Below are positions 1 through 9,230 of a DNA stretch of 64,000 bases, one piece after another (positions within the stretch are counted from its first letter, which is position 1; every line of letters begins with the position of its first letter). Source of the stretch: Bradyrhizobium stylosanthis (GTDB lineage: Bacteria > Pseudomonadota > Alphaproteobacteria > Rhizobiales > Xanthobacteraceae); NCBI RefSeq assembly GCF_001641335.1, contig NZ_LVEM01000010.1, forward strand, positions 1-64,000, written 5' to 3'. The position numbers were made by a program, and so were the translations under genes. Under the pieces are notes generated by a model. That model was not told where the DNA came from and made no database searches. It saw only the letters and a program-made list of their open reading frames with translations.

Positions 1-546
1 CCTCCTCGCGTCCTCGCGGCGCGCGACCTCGAACACCTCGAGCAGCTGCTTGTCGGAGAGCACGAGGTCGTCATAGGTCATGAACACCTTGAACGAGGTA
101 TAGCCGTCCTTGACCAGGGCCGGCAGTTCCTGCCCGAGCACGACCGCAGTCGGATCGGAGATGATGAGGTGGAAGGCGGTGTCGATATAGCATTCGCCCT
201 CGGCGAGCTTGCGATAATTCTCGACGCAGGTCCGTAGCGACGTCCCCTTCTCCTGCAGCGCAAAGGGCAGCACCATGGTGTTGCCGCCGGCGGCCGCCGC
301 GCGCGTCGCCGAGGCGAAGTCGTCGGCCATCACCACGTCGGGGCCTGAGGCTTGCGAGATGTGGACGTGGCTGTCGATGCCGCCCGGCAGCGCCAGCAGG
401 CCCGTCGCGTCGATCTCACGCGCCGCGCCCTCGATGCGCTCGGCGATGCCAACGATGCGGCCGTCGCGAATGCCGATATCGGCACGGAACTCGTCGCTGG
501 CCGTCACGATAGTGCCGCCGCGAATGGCGAGATCGAGCTGCGTCAC
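1..546 (-). CDS. Hydantoinase / dihydropyrimidinase (3' end outside window)
   Basis: Cyclic amidohydrolase of the urease superfamily, expected to open the ring of dihydropyrimidines or hydantoins in the cytoplasm. About 182 codons are visible, the N-terminal 40 percent of a roughly 460-490 residue family. The metal motif GIDSHVHIS and the later TSFKVFMTY, whose lysine is the carbamylated metal bridge in this family, are both present. No ATG is available. The GTG at 544-546 has a GGAG six bases upstream; another in-frame GTG at 559-561 overlaps the stop of the preceding gene. It is the last visible gene of the minus-strand operon that begins at 3914, so its substrate probably enters through that ABC importer. 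Substrate specificity cannot be read from the fragment. Confidence 0.85.
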   Translation of the reverse strand, partial: MTQLDLAIRGGTIVTASDEFRADIGIRDGRIVGIAERIEGAAREIDATGLLALPGGIDSHVHISQASGPDVVMADDFASATRAAAAGGNTMVLPFALQEKGTSLRTCVENYRKLAEGECYIDTAFHLIISDPTAVVLGQELPALVKDGYTSFKVFMTYDDLVLSDKQLLEVFEVARREDARR

Positions 547-557
547 TGATGTCTCCG

Positions 558-1289
558 TCACTTGATGACTGGCATTGTCTGAAATATTCGCCCCCACGGC
601 GCAAGGGCACGGATGTCGCCGCCGGCGAGACCAAGCGTCCGCCACAGCGTGACCGCGACCGAGTCGAGCACGGCGATGTCCAATTCCCGTTCGAGCGAGG
701 CGGCCAGCGCGGCGCCGTCGAGATTGGTGCAGAGAATGACGACGGCGTCCGCGCCCTCCGCCGCCACCGCGCGGATCATGTCTGCGATCACCGCAGGCTC
801 GACCTCTCCGAAGGAGAAATTGTCGCGCAACCCCAGGTGCCGCTCCGCATGCGGGGCGATCCCCTCCCCGGCCCAGACATCGGCGATGCGCCGCTGCACG
901 TCGTCGGTATAAGGCGAGACCAGGCCGACGCGTTTGGCGCCGAGCGCGCGGGCCGCGTCGATGCAGGCCAGCGTCGACGTCGTCGACGGCACGCCCGTGC
1001 GTGCCGTGATCGCCTCGCACAGGCTCCGGTCGCGCCCGATGCCGAGCCAGCTTGCGGAGGTGCCGTTCCAGGCGATCGCATCGACCTTGGCGTCCGCCAG
1101 CAGGTCCGCCGCCGGCAGCATCACCGAGGCATCGAATTGGTTCAGCGCCGCTGCATCGAGTGCGATCTCGGTGACGCGAAAGCGCGAGAAATGGGCGGTG
1201 ATGCCGGGGGCGCCGGCCAGCATCGCACTGGTGACGGGCTCGAGCACCGAGTTGGACGACGGCGTGATCATGCCGAGACGCTTGCGCAT
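558..1289 (-). CDS. Asp/Glu racemase superfamily enzyme, arylmalonate decarboxylase / maleate isomerase-like
   Basis: A 243-residue protein of the two-domain Asp/Glu racemase fold. Two-cysteine members carry a Cys in each half. Here the first site reads NGTSAS (Gly76-Thr77-Ser78) and the second LCTNLDG (Cys187), with a tyrosine in SPYTDD (Tyr127). A Gly-Thr-Ser first site with one C-terminal Cys and that Tyr is the arrangement known from arylmalonate decarboxylase, whereas maleate isomerases keep both cysteines. The Asn after Cys187 is more maleate-isomerase-like, so the reaction (decarboxylation or isomerisation of a small diacid) is open. It lies 9 bp after an ABC ATPase gene and abuts a hydantoinase gene, so it probably works on the same imported compound or its ring-opened product. 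Confidence 0.8.
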   Translation of the reverse strand: MRKRLGMITPSSNSVLEPVTSAMLAGAPGITAHFSRFRVTEIALDAAALNQFDASVMLPAADLLADAKVDAIAWNGTSASWLGIGRDRSLCEAITARTGVPSTTSTLACIDAARALGAKRVGLVSPYTDDVQRRIADVWAGEGIAPHAERHLGLRDNFSFGEVEPAVIADMIRAVAAEGADAVVILCTNLDGAALAASLERELDIAVLDSVAVTLWRTLGLAGGDIRALAPWGRIFQTMPVIK

Positions 1290-1298
1290 GGAGCGGCC

Positions 1299-2075
1299 TT
1301 ACGACGCCTGTGCGAGGCGCGTCGACTCCTCCCTGATCAGGGACAGGATGTGCCGCTTGGCGTCATTGAATTCGGGGCTGGTGATGTCGCGCGGGCGCGG
1401 CAGGTCGAAATTGACGGCCTCGCGGATCCGGCCCGGCCGCTTGGTCATCACCACGATCTTGTTGCCGAGCACCAGCGCCTCGTCGACGCTGTGGGTGACG
1501 AACACGATGGTGGAGCGCCGCTTCTGCCAGATCGCGACCAGCTCTTCCTGCATTTCGAGCTTGGTCTGGGCGTCCAGCGCCGCGAACGGCTCGTCCATCA
1601 GGATCACGCTCGGGTTCATCAACAGGGCGCGGGCGATACCGACGCGCTGGTTCATGCCGCCGGACATCTCGGAGGGGTGGTGATGCTCGAAGCCGCGGAG
1701 GCCTACGAGATCAATGGACTCCATCGCCCTGTCGTAGCGCTCGGCCTTGGCGACGCCCTTGAGCTTGAGATGGAAGGCGATGTTGTCGATTGCCGTCAAC
1801 CAGGGCATTAGTGTCGGCTGCTGGAACACGACGCCGCGGTCCGATCCCGGCCGTTCCACCTGCTTGCCGTCGACCAGCGTGCGCCCGGAGGTTGCCTGCT
1901 CGAATCCGGCGATGATGTTCAGGAGGGTCGACTTGCCGCAGCCGGAGGGGCCGAGCAGGCAGACGAAATCATTGGCCTCGATGTCGAGATTGATGTTGTC
2001 CAGCGTCAACAGATCACGGCCGCGCCGCTTGTCGGAGAATACCTTGACGATGTTGCGAAGCTCGATTGCCGCCAT
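1299..2075 (-). CDS. ABC importer ATPase, nitrate/sulfonate/taurine (SsuB/TauB) type
   Basis: A 258-residue ATP-binding subunit that powers import together with the permease and binding protein encoded just upstream. Walker A GPSGCGKST is at residues 42-50, the signature SGGMNQRV follows, and Walker B VILMDEPFAALD is intact. The QQPTLMPW Q-loop is typical of the SsuB/TauB/NrtD group. The ATG at 2073-2075 shares one base with the TGA of the permease gene, so the two are translationally coupled; the frame stays open further upstream but only through the permease gene. Substrate is unknown; the downstream enzymes suggest an amide, ureide or small organic acid. Confidence 0.92.
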   Translation of the reverse strand: MAAIELRNIVKVFSDKRRGRDLLTLDNINLDIEANDFVCLLGPSGCGKSTLLNIIAGFEQATSGRTLVDGKQVERPGSDRGVVFQQPTLMPWLTAIDNIAFHLKLKGVAKAERYDRAMESIDLVGLRGFEHHHPSEMSGGMNQRVGIARALLMNPSVILMDEPFAALDAQTKLEMQEELVAIWQKRRSTIVFVTHSVDEALVLGNKIVVMTKRPGRIREAVNFDLPRPRDITSPEFNDAKRHILSLIREESTRLAQAS

Positions 2076-2926
2076 CAGCCCGCCCTGCCCTGCACGGTGG
2101 TTGCCTGCTGCCAGCGCAGCGTGCGCGCCATGATCGCTTTCAGGCCGAGATCGGAGAGATAGCCGAGCAGCCCGATCGAGATCATCGCGGCCAGCACGAT
2201 GTCGTAGCGCAGGAAGTAATAGGAATCCCACAAGACATAGCCGAGACCGCTCTTTACCGCGACCATCTCGGCCGTGACCGTCAGCATCCAGGCCGAGCCA
2301 ACAGCGATGCGCAAGCCCGCAAAGATCGAAGGCAGCGCCGCCGGCAGCACGATGTCGGTCAGCATCTGCCGGCCGTTGGCGCCCATCATCGCGCCGGCGC
2401 GCACAAGATTGTGGTCTACCGTCTTGACACCATGAATACTGTTCATCAGCACGGGGAAGAAGGCGCCGAGGAAGACAAGGAAGATCGCCGGCTTGTCGGC
2501 GATGCCGAACCAGATGATCGCGAGCGGAATCCAGGACACCGGTGGAATTGGGCGCAGCATCTGCAGCGTCGGCTCCAGCGTTTTCTCGAACAGGCGCGAC
2601 CAGCCGATGGCGACCCCCGCGAGGATGCCGAGCAGGCTGGCCAGCGCAAAGCCGCCGAACACGCGCAGCGCGCTGGCGAGCGCATCGCGCAGCCAGTGAC
2701 CGGAATAGGTCTGCGTGGTCTCGTCGAAGCCGAACACCCAATCGCCGAGCGCATGCAGCACCGCGCTCGGCGCCGGCAGCAGTGCAGGCGGCAGCATGCC
2801 GCTGCGGGCGAAGGCCTCCCAGCCCGCGATCAGCACCACAGGCACGACGAGGCGTTCGAGCCCCTGGAATGCCCGCGTCAGGCGAAACGCCGGCCTCGCC
2901 GGAGCCGTGTCAGTAACCGAGGTCAT
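2075..2926 (-). CDS. ABC importer permease, SsuC/TauC type
   Basis: A 283-residue inner-membrane permease with several hydrophobic segments and a cytoplasmic coupling region (around ALPSIFAGLRIAVGSAW) matching the EAA loop of BPD-type permeases. It begins inside the last 17 bases of the binding-protein gene and ends on the ATPase start codon, a compact operon order typical of sulfonate/taurine/nitrate-type importers. It should form a homodimeric channel for the substrate delivered by the product of 2910-3914. Confidence 0.92.
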   Translation of the reverse strand: MTSVTDTAPARPAFRLTRAFQGLERLVVPVVLIAGWEAFARSGMLPPALLPAPSAVLHALGDWVFGFDETTQTYSGHWLRDALASALRVFGGFALASLLGILAGVAIGWSRLFEKTLEPTLQMLRPIPPVSWIPLAIIWFGIADKPAIFLVFLGAFFPVLMNSIHGVKTVDHNLVRAGAMMGANGRQMLTDIVLPAALPSIFAGLRIAVGSAWMLTVTAEMVAVKSGLGYVLWDSYYFLRYDIVLAAMISIGLLGYLSDLGLKAIMARTLRWQQATTVQGRAG

Positions 2927-3914
2927 TCCTAGCCTTTCCCGTGGCCTGCTCCAGGAACGAATAGTCCATGTTCTTCTCCGCTTCTGCGGAGACGTCCTTC
3001 GAGATGTATTTGAGGTCGCGCATCATTGCAGCGATCGCCAGCGTCTGCGAGCGATGGATCGCGGGATCGGGAGAGGCATTCTTCAGCGCCTCGGTCGCCA
3101 CATTCTTGTCGAGGCCGGTGAGCTTATTGATGACCTCGATCCACGGCGCCTTGTCGGCAATCAGCTTGTTGTCGAGCTCGACGACTGCGCTGACGACGCC
3201 CTGCACGCCGGCGCGCTGGCTCGCGATAACGTCGGAACGGGTGACGATCAGATTGGTCAGATTGCCCGCGGCCTGCTCATACGGCAGCACGAAATGCTTG
3301 CCGGCGCCGGCGAGCCGGATCTGGGAGGCGAACGGCTCGACCGAGCAGATCATGTCGACCTCGCCGCGCTGCAGCGCCGCGAGATGGTCGGACGGATTGG
3401 GAATGTTGATGAACTGGATGTCCTTGTTGGGATCGACGCCCTGCTTGAGGAACGCCCCGCGCATGTGGATGTCCTGCGCATTGCCGCGGGACGCCGCGAC
3501 CTTGAGCGGCTGGCCGTCGCTCTTCGCCTTCGCAACGGTCGTCTTGAACGTGGCCCAGTCCTCAGGCGGAAGGTTCAGCTTCGCGGAGGACAGGCATTCC
3601 GAGCCGCCATTGATCTGGCCCGATACGGCGACGACGTCGAAACCTTTGTCGAGCGCAGTGATGTAGTGGAGATAGGTGACCTGCGCGACGTCGATGCTCT
3701 TCGACACCAGCGCGGTCAGCACGTCATTGCCCGAGTTGAAGCCGGTCGCCTCGACCTCGACGCCCTTCGCCATGCCCGGGATCAGCGACATCGGCAGGCA
3801 ATGCGCGCATTTGGCGTAGCCGAGCTTGATCTTCGCGACTTGCGCGCTGGCCAGGTCGCTTCCGCCAAGCACCGCCGCCATCACCACGAGGCCCAGTCGC
3901 AAACTCGTCCGCAT
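2910..3914 (-). CDS. ABC importer periplasmic binding protein, NMT1/SsuA-TauA type
   Basis: A 334-residue exported protein. Residues 1-24 form a Sec signal ending in LASA before Gln. The mature part starts with KIKLGYAKCAHCLP, the first strand of the NMT1/OpuAC-like fold used by sulfonate, taurine, nitrate and thiamine-precursor binding proteins. The CAHC pair sits where the ligand pocket begins and is unusual, perhaps a disulphide or metal site. First gene of the minus-strand operon 3914 to <1, transcribed away from the GntR gene at 4113 across a 198-bp gap that contains a palindrome. Ligand unknown. Confidence 0.9.
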   Translation of the reverse strand: MRTSLRLGLVVMAAVLGGSDLASAQVAKIKLGYAKCAHCLPMSLIPGMAKGVEVEATGFNSGNDVLTALVSKSIDVAQVTYLHYITALDKGFDVVAVSGQINGGSECLSSAKLNLPPEDWATFKTTVAKAKSDGQPLKVAASRGNAQDIHMRGAFLKQGVDPNKDIQFINIPNPSDHLAALQRGEVDMICSVEPFASQIRLAGAGKHFVLPYEQAAGNLTNLIVTRSDVIASQRAGVQGVVSAVVELDNKLIADKAPWIEVINKLTGLDKNVATEALKNASPDPAIHRSQTLAIAAMMRDLKYISKDVSAEAEKNMDYSFLEQATGKARNDLGY

Positions 3915-3996
3915 CGCTTACTCCGTTTCGAAGGCGCGGGATGTCGCGCGTCGGAAACGATCATCCGCCGCCCTTTGCCGCCGCGCAATCCGGTTT

Positions 3997-4013
3997 TTGC
4001 ATGCTGCATACAA
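3997..4013. promoter_or_regulatory. Candidate GntR operator palindrome
   Basis: The 17-bp sequence TTGCATGCTGCATACAA is an inverted repeat with 7 of 8 pairs matching around a central T at 4005. It lies between the divergent ABC operon (start 3914) and the GntR gene (start about 4113). FadR/FCD-type GntR regulators typically bind short palindromes of this form, so this is the best operator candidate. Binding is inferred. Confidence 0.55.
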
Positions 4014-4112
4014 TTTGCGCGCTATGCCATTGTTTTCAGCGAGATACGTCAGTATTTTGGGCAATCAAAAGGGCCGGAAGCGGCTAAGATCAACGTGAGA
4101 AGCGAGGCACGC

Positions 4113-4820
4113 GTGCAACCAAAATCGGAAGCGCCGAAGGGACGAAAGTCGCCCAAACTCAAGCGGATGGGCCTGCATGAGCGCGCCGCCGCGCGGATGC
4201 GGACGATGATCATTCGCGGCGAGCTGCCGCCGGGTTCGCAGACACAGGAGACCAAGCTGTCGAAGGAGCTCGGCGTATCGCGCACCCCCCTGCGCGAGGC
4301 CATGAAGGTGCTGGCCGCGGAAGGGCTGATCGAGCTTCGTCCGAACCGCAGCCCGCGCATTGCCGATATCGCGGTCGACGGCATCTCGGAATTGTTCGAG
4401 GCCCTTGCTGGCATCGAGCGGCTGGCCGCCGAGCTCGCCGCGGAGCGCGCGACCGAGCGCGATCTCGCCCGCCTCCGCACGCTTCAGACCCGGATGGAAG
4501 GTCATCACCGCAACGGCAAGCTCGACGAATATTTCGCCATCAACGGCGAGATCCACAACACCATCGTCCGCATGGCGCGCAATACGCCGCTGCGGGAGGC
4601 GCACGAGACGCTGATCTCCCGCGCCGAACGTGCACGTTATCTCGCGCTCGGGGCCGACAAGCGCTGGAGCAATTCAGTCAACGAGCACGCCGATATCCTT
4701 GCCGCGCTCGAGGCGCGCGACAGCGAGGCCGCAGGCCGCCTGCTCGGCGCCCATGTCCGCCAGACCGGCACCGCTCTGCTCGAGACCCTTGCCCCCAAGC
4801 CCAAGCTGACGGCGGCCTGA
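4113..4820 (+). CDS. GntR family regulator, FCD (FadR) subfamily
   Basis: Transcription factor with an N-terminal winged helix (TKLSKELGVSRTPLREAMKVLAAEGLIEL, here in shorter form as the classic VSRTPLREA recognition helix) and a C-terminal all-helical FCD ligand domain with the metal/ligand histidines in NGEIH, EHADIL and LLGAHV. The frame has no clear ATG at the expected point. GTG at 4113 has GAGG five bases upstream and is chosen, giving 235 residues; GTG at 4095 and ATG at 4167 are alternatives. It is divergent from the ABC/AMDase-like/hydantoinase operon and two bases ahead of the racemase-like gene, so it probably controls both in response to the imported compound. Confidence 0.85.
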   Translation: MQPKSEAPKGRKSPKLKRMGLHERAAARMRTMIIRGELPPGSQTQETKLSKELGVSRTPLREAMKVLAAEGLIELRPNRSPRIADIAVDGISELFEALAGIERLAAELAAERATERDLARLRTLQTRMEGHHRNGKLDEYFAINGEIHNTIVRMARNTPLREAHETLISRAERARYLALGADKRWSNSVNEHADILAALEARDSEAAGRLLGAHVRQTGTALLETLAPKPKLTAA

Positions 4821-4822
4821 CC

Positions 4823-5572
4823 ATGAAGCTGCTGCTGCTCAACCCCAACACCAGCGCCGCAGTCACCGATCTGATGATGGGTGTCGGGCGGCGCGCGGCC
4901 TCGCCGGACACCGAGCTGATCCCCTGCACCGCGACCCGCGGCGTGCCCTACATCGCGACGCGCACCGAGGCGCAGATCGGCGGCGCCATCGCGCTGGAAA
5001 TGCTGGCCGAGCAGCACATGAAGGTGGACGCAGCGATCATCGCGGCCTTCGGCGATCCCGGCCTGTTCGCCGCGCGCGAGACCTTCGACATTCCCGTGGT
5101 CGGCATGGCGGAAGCCGCGATGCTCACCGCCTGCATGGCCGGACGCCGCTTTGCCATCGTCACCTTCGCCCAGGCGCTGGGGCCCTGGTACGAGGAGTGC
5201 GTGCGCGCCCACGGGCTGTGGGAGCGCTGCGCCGGCATCCGCATGCTCGATACGCCGTTTCAGGCGATCTCCGAGGTCGGCACCGAGAAGGAGGACGTGC
5301 TGGTCGAGCTCGCCCAGCGCGCCATCGTCGAGGACGAGGCCGATGTGCTGATCTTTGCCGGCGCCCCGCTCTCGGGCCTTGCCGAGCGCGTCGCCGACCG
5401 GATCCCCGTCCCCGTGGTCGACCAGGTCGTCGCTTCAGTGAAGCAGGCGGAAGCGCTGGTTGCGCTACGCCTGCGCAAGGCAACCGCTGGTACATACCGC
5501 CGGCCCGCAGCCAAGCCCACCATCGGTCTTGCCGACGCGCTCGCCGCGCGGCTCGAGCATCGCGACAGCTAA
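4823..5572 (+). CDS. Hydantoin racemase-like Asp/Glu racemase family protein lacking both catalytic cysteines
   Basis: A 249-residue protein that starts with the family hallmark LLLLNPNTS and contains AAFGDPGLFAA, closely matching hydantoin racemases. However, the Cys that normally precedes FGDPGL is Ala75, and the C-terminal catalytic site, normally of the form GCAGM, reads FAGAPLSG with Gly180 at the Cys position. Racemisation by the two-cysteine mechanism therefore looks impossible. It could be a decarboxylase or ligand-binding descendant or a different hydrolase. The gene follows the GntR gene by two bases and converges, with a 4-bp overlap, on the amidase gene at 5569-6960. Confidence 0.8.
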   Translation: MKLLLLNPNTSAAVTDLMMGVGRRAASPDTELIPCTATRGVPYIATRTEAQIGGAIALEMLAEQHMKVDAAIIAAFGDPGLFAARETFDIPVVGMAEAAMLTACMAGRRFAIVTFAQALGPWYEECVRAHGLWERCAGIRMLDTPFQAISEVGTEKEDVLVELAQRAIVEDEADVLIFAGAPLSGLAERVADRIPVPVVDQVVASVKQAEALVALRLRKATAGTYRRPAAKPTIGLADALAARLEHRDS

Positions 5573-6960
5573 GGGAGCGTTGGCCGGCGATGCGAAAAGC
5601 CCAATTCCTTTTCGATGGCACGGCCGAAGGCAAACAGACGGGATTCAGCGCCCGGCGGCGCGATGATCTGGATCCCGAATGGCAGCTCGTTTTCTACCCG
5701 GCGCACCGGCAAGGTCAGGACAGGGAAGCCGACCAGCGAGACGATGAAGGTGACGGCGAGATAGTCGATCGGCGTCTCCAGCACCGTGCCGTCGATCACA
5801 GTGACATCGCTGATCTCGTTCGGCCAGGGGAAGACGGAGGCCGCCGGCGCGATCAGGAAATCGGCGCGGGCGAACAACTCGCGAAAGCTACGATAGATCG
5901 CGGTGCGCCGCCGCTCGGCGTTGAGATAATCCTCGGCGGAGAGCTTTGCGCCCGCCTCGATGTTCCAGATCACGGTAGGTGTCAGCTCGGCGCGGCGCGT
6001 TCTCAGCAATTCGCCATAGCTGTTGGCAATATGCGCCGCGCGCAGCGTGCGGAAGGTTTCGATCGCGCCGCTGCAATCGGGCGAGGACGGCACGACATCG
6101 GCAATTCCCGCGAGCGCATCGCAGGCGGCGGCAAAACGCGCACGGACACCGCGCGCAACCGTCGCGACGCCGAAATCGGGGGTGACAGCGACCTTCGGAC
6201 GTCCTCCGAGCGGCCGATCATCACCGACGATGCCAGCCGAGAGCGGATCGTTCGCATCGCTCCCAGCGCACACCGACAGCGCCAGTTCGAGATCCTCGAC
6301 ACCGCGGGCGAGGAAGCCGTGGGTGGCGAGCATGTCCCAGCCGAGCGGTCGGCGCGGCGACGGAATGCGGCCGGGCGTCGGCCGGATCGAGGCGACGTCG
6401 CAGAAGCTGGCGGGCGTGCGCACCGAGCCGCCGAAATCGGTGCCGTGCGCCAGCGGCACCATGCCGGCCGCGACCGCGACGGCGGAGCCGCCGGACGATC
6501 CGCCGGAGGTCAGCGCGGGATTGAACGGATTGCGCGTCGGCCCGCACAATCTATTGGTGCAGACCGCGCCGAAGCCGAACTCAGGCGTGTTGGTCTTGCC
6601 GAGAATGATCGCACCGGCACGCCGCAGCCGCGCGACCACGAGATCGTCCTCGGCCGGGACATGGTCGCGGAACAGCACCGAGCCGTAAGTCGTCGCAAGT
6701 CCGGCTGTGTCGGTGAGGTCCTTGATCGCGATGGGCACGCCATGCAGCGGGCCGATCGGCGCAGAGGCCGCATCGCACATCTGCGCGGCGCGGCGGGCGC
6801 CGTCCGCATCGACCGTCACGAATGCCGCCAATCGGGTGTCGAGGCTCGCAATCCGCGCAAGATGCGCTTCAATGGCCTCGCGCGAGGACAGCTCGCGCTG
6901 TGCAATGGCGCGCGCAAGCTCCGTAGCGGTGAGATCGCAGATCGATCGATCCAATGTCAT
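5569..6960 (-). CDS. Amidase signature family amidase (GatA/AtzF-like)
   Basis: A 463-residue cytoplasmic amidase. The Ser-cisSer-Lys triad is complete: Lys80 in IAIKDLTDTAG, cis-Ser155 in SGGSSGGS and nucleophile Ser179 in GTDFGGSVR. The frame continues 16 codons upstream, but ATG 6958-6960 fits the usual amidase N-terminus (TATELARAI) and is chosen. It is convergent with the racemase-like gene and its 3' ends overlap. Downstream in the other direction (7049) a Pot-type importer begins, so imported amides could be hydrolysed to acid and ammonia. The exact substrate is unknown. Confidence 0.9.
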   Translation of the reverse strand: MTLDRSICDLTATELARAIAQRELSSREAIEAHLARIASLDTRLAAFVTVDADGARRAAQMCDAASAPIGPLHGVPIAIKDLTDTAGLATTYGSVLFRDHVPAEDDLVVARLRRAGAIILGKTNTPEFGFGAVCTNRLCGPTRNPFNPALTSGGSSGGSAVAVAAGMVPLAHGTDFGGSVRTPASFCDVASIRPTPGRIPSPRRPLGWDMLATHGFLARGVEDLELALSVCAGSDANDPLSAGIVGDDRPLGGRPKVAVTPDFGVATVARGVRARFAAACDALAGIADVVPSSPDCSGAIETFRTLRAAHIANSYGELLRTRRAELTPTVIWNIEAGAKLSAEDYLNAERRRTAIYRSFRELFARADFLIAPAASVFPWPNEISDVTVIDGTVLETPIDYLAVTFIVSLVGFPVLTLPVRRVENELPFGIQIIAPPGAESRLFAFGRAIEKELGFSHRRPTLP

Positions 6961-7048
6961 GGGATCACCATGCCCGAGTGCACGCCGAAAAGCGACAGGC
7001 GCGGGCACGAGACTTGCTTTCTTCTAGGGGGTAACGGGAGGCAACATC

Positions 7049-8143
<1,095 letters not shown>

Positions 8144-8174
8144 AACCAGTTTTTTGTCCAGAGGGGAGTTCGAC

Positions 8175-9221
8175 ATGATCATGAATCGCAGAAGCCTGCT
8201 GACCACGGCGCTCACACTCGGGGCCATGAAGGCGTTTCCGGGCCTGAGCTACGCGCAGGCCCGCCCGCTGGTGTTTGCGACCTTCACCGGAAGCTGGGAG
8301 GAAGCGCACAAGGCCGTGCTGGTGCCGGCGTTCCGGAAAGCCAACGCCGACGCCGCGATGGTGCTCGATCCCATGCTGTCGGTCGACCAAATCGCAAAGG
8401 TCAACGCCGCCAAGGCCAATCCGCCGATCGACGTCATGCTGCACGATCCCGGCCCGGCCCTCGTCGCCATCGGCCAGGATCTGGTCGAGCCCTATCCCGT
8501 CGAGAAGAGCGCCTACTACAAGGACCTGATCACTGAAGCGCAGGAGCCGATGGGCCCGGCCCCGTTCTTCCAGGTCGTCGGCCTCACCTACAATCCGGAA
8601 GCCGTCAAGACGCCGCCGACCTCCTGGGCCGATCTCTGGAAGCCGGAGTTCAAGGGCCGCGTCGGCATCACCAATCTCAACTCGACGCTCGGCACCGGCT
8701 GGCTGGTCGAGATCGCCAAGATGCGCGGCGGCTCCGAGGCCAATGTCGATCCCGGCTTCAAGGCGCTGGAGGAGCTCAAGCCCAATCTCGCCGCGGTCGC
8801 GGCCAATCCCGGTGCGCTCGCGACCCTGTTCCAGCAGGGCCAGATCGACATCTCGCCCGGCAATTTCAACGCCATCCAGATCCTTAAAGCGCGCGGCGTG
8901 CCGGTCGAGTTCGTGGCGCCGAAGGAAGGCGCCATCGCCTTCAAGACCACGATCCACATCGTCAAGAACTCTCCCAACCGCGAGCTCGCCTTCAAGCTCA
9001 TCGAGGCGTCGCTGACACCGGAAGTGCAGACCACGCTGATGAACCCGCCCTATCTGATCGTGCCGACCAATTCCAAGGTGACGATGGGCGGCGAGATCGC
9101 GCGCGTGCTGGCCAAGGACACGGCCGAGCTGAAGCAGAAGTTCGTGTTCCAGGACTGGAAGAAGATCAACGAGCAGCGCTCGGCCTGGATCGAACGCTTC
9201 AACCGCGAGATCAAGATCTAG
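8175..9221 (+). CDS. ABC importer periplasmic binding protein, PotD/extracellular family 1 type
   Basis: A 348-residue exported binding protein. The N-terminus MIMNRRSLLTTAL has a twin-arginine-like NRRSLL followed by a hydrophobic stretch and a YAQA cleavage site, so Tat export is possible. The body (FATFTGSWEE, then LTYNPEAVKTPPTSWADLW) is the standard PotD/iron-type fold. ATG 8175 has a strong GAGGGGAG site six bases upstream. It is the second gene of the Pot-type operon. Ligand not identifiable by eye. Confidence 0.9.
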   Translation: MIMNRRSLLTTALTLGAMKAFPGLSYAQARPLVFATFTGSWEEAHKAVLVPAFRKANADAAMVLDPMLSVDQIAKVNAAKANPPIDVMLHDPGPALVAIGQDLVEPYPVEKSAYYKDLITEAQEPMGPAPFFQVVGLTYNPEAVKTPPTSWADLWKPEFKGRVGITNLNSTLGTGWLVEIAKMRGGSEANVDPGFKALEELKPNLAAVAANPGALATLFQQGQIDISPGNFNAIQILKARGVPVEFVAPKEGAIAFKTTIHIVKNSPNRELAFKLIEASLTPEVQTTLMNPPYLIVPTNSKVTMGGEIARVLAKDTAELKQKFVFQDWKKINEQRSAWIERFNREIKI

Positions 9222-9230
9222 GACGCGACC

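Noticed and set aside
549..1811. A 420-codon plus-strand frame rich in Arg, Gly and Asp
   Set aside because: It is antisense to the AMDase-like and ABC ATPase genes, has no domain pattern and reflects high-GC codon bias.
2715..4094. Long open frame upstream of the GntR gene in the same frame
   Set aside because: It crosses the binding-protein gene in antisense; the GntR domain begins only after 4113.
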